In this document: one piece after another, positions 63,300-64,000 of the stretch | Layout: each line of letters begins with the position of its first letter | Numbering within the stretch: the stretch's first letter is position 1 | From: Myotis daubentonii | Lineage: Eukaryota > Chordata > Mammalia > Chiroptera > Vespertilionidae | Reading direction: 5' to 3' | DNA: 64,000 bases | Assembly (NCBI RefSeq): GCF_963259705.1 | Contig: NC_081861.1 | Coordinates: 69,793,623 to 69,857,622, forward strand | Notes under the pieces: generated by a model | The model's database searches: none | Told to the model about the DNA's origin: nothing | Seen by the model: only the letters and a program-made list of their open reading frames with translations | Program-made: the position numbers and the translations under genes

Positions 63300-64000
63300 T
63301 CATTTCCTTTTGTGTGTATTTTTTAAGGTATTTTCTTAGTGGTTACAATGAGGATTACAATAAGCAACCTAAATTTATAACAATCTAGTTTGAAGTGATA
63401 GCAATGTAATGTCATTAGCATAGAAAAACTCTTCCTATACAGCTCCTCCCACTTTATGTTATGTCACAAATGATGTATTCATATATCATGTGCTCAAAAA
63501 TATATTTTTATGAATTTGTCTTTTAAATGATGTAGAAAATAAAAACTATAATCACAAGCCAGAAATGTATACTGGCTTTTATTTACCTTTACTGAAGATC
63601 TTTATTTGGCTTTAAGTATCTTTGGTGTCCTTTCATTTCAATCTGAAGCACTCCCTTTGGCTTTTATTGAAGGGTAAGTTTATTCCCACAACTTTTGTTT
63701 ATATGGTAATGCTTTACTTTCTTCATTTTTCAAGAATATATATATTTTTTACAGATACAATATTCTTGGTTGGTAGTTGGTTTTTTCTGTTTTGTTTTGT
63801 TTTTTCCTTTCAGTATCTTAAATATGTCATCCCACTGTTTTCTGGCTTCCATTATTTCTGAACAGAAATAAGCTGCTAATCTTATTAGGATGCTCTTGCT
63901 GGTTTCATGATTGTCTTTTTCCTTTGACAATTTGATTGCAAAGTATCTCAGTGTGGATATCTTTAGTTTATCCTACTGGAAGTTTGAGAGCTTCTTGGAG
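63300..64000 (-). mobile_element. Old L1/HAL1 ORF1-region fragment
   Basis: The reversed text around 63740-63990 (CCATCCCACTGTTTTCTGGCTTC-type, complement ...GAAGCCAGAAAACAGTGGG) matches the ORF1 C-terminal zone also seen at about 7150-7300. A short open frame (63730-63930, -) gives MEARKQWDDIFKILK. It continues beyond the window edge. Confidence 0.55.

Overview
This window is mammalian nuclear DNA, almost certainly from a vespertilionid bat (Myotis/Eptesicus type). It combines tRNA-derived Ves SINEs, many short non-autonomous rolling-circle Helitrons of the HeliBat type (start TC + CTATATAATAAAAG, end hairpin + GCCTCTAG, inserted between A and T), LINE-1s with bat-like 3' ends, a hAT MITE and several endogenous retroviruses. 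I see no intact host protein-coding gene and no functional tRNA or rRNA gene. Nearly everything recognisable is a mobile element or its wreckage.

Region 1 (458-14784) is a degraded class I (gamma-type) provirus on the + strand. It has two LTRs (463-808 and 14446-14779), a 5-bp target duplication CTCCT, a primer-binding site, and gag, pro, pol and env remnants full of stops and frameshifts. Three later insertions break it. Two are solo LTRs of one class II (ERVK-like) family carrying an internal minisatellite, each with a perfect 6-bp duplication (985-1764 on +, 9326-10393 on -). The third, 3909-8544 on -, is the most interesting object in the window. It is one 4.6-kb retrotransposed unit bounded by a single perfect 19-bp duplication. 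It starts with a full-length ORF2-less half-L1 (HAL1) and runs co-linearly into an internally deleted second endogenous retrovirus, ending in a poly(A) placed 16 nt after the AATAAA of that retrovirus' LTR. It reads as a HAL1-initiated, LTR-terminated chimeric transcript, comparable in logic to primate SVA/LAVA.

Region 2 (14785-25925) holds two solo LTRs of the same family as the LTR inside the chimera (16214-16838, 22694-23303), an inverted pair of another LTR (14865-15499, 19570-20190), a 5'-truncated L1, a hAT MITE with a perfect 8-bp duplication, one Helitron, and about 1.9 kb of AT-rich sequence with nothing recognised.

Region 3 (25926-31480) alternates Ves SINEs and Helitrons, including a fused Helitron pair with a 47-bp VNTR. 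Region 4 (31800-46100) is L1-dense: a - strand L1 lies head-to-head with a + strand L1, followed by two more + strand L1s, and Helitrons and a Ves are nested in them. Region 5 (46148-64000) has Helitron arrays (46148-47402, 49395-50020, 56554-59697), old L1 and MLT1-like pieces, Ves copies and long AT-rich stretches without recognised content.

Helitrons make up about 12.5 kb, roughly a fifth of the window. Many abut exactly, the 3' CTAG of one touching the 5' TC of the next. Several carry paired convergent CTCF-like motifs. One recurrent module carries a CCAAT/octamer/YY1 promoter-like block followed by a short first-exon-like ORF ending at a splice-donor-like site. All boundaries and family names come from reading the sequence by eye; no database was searched.
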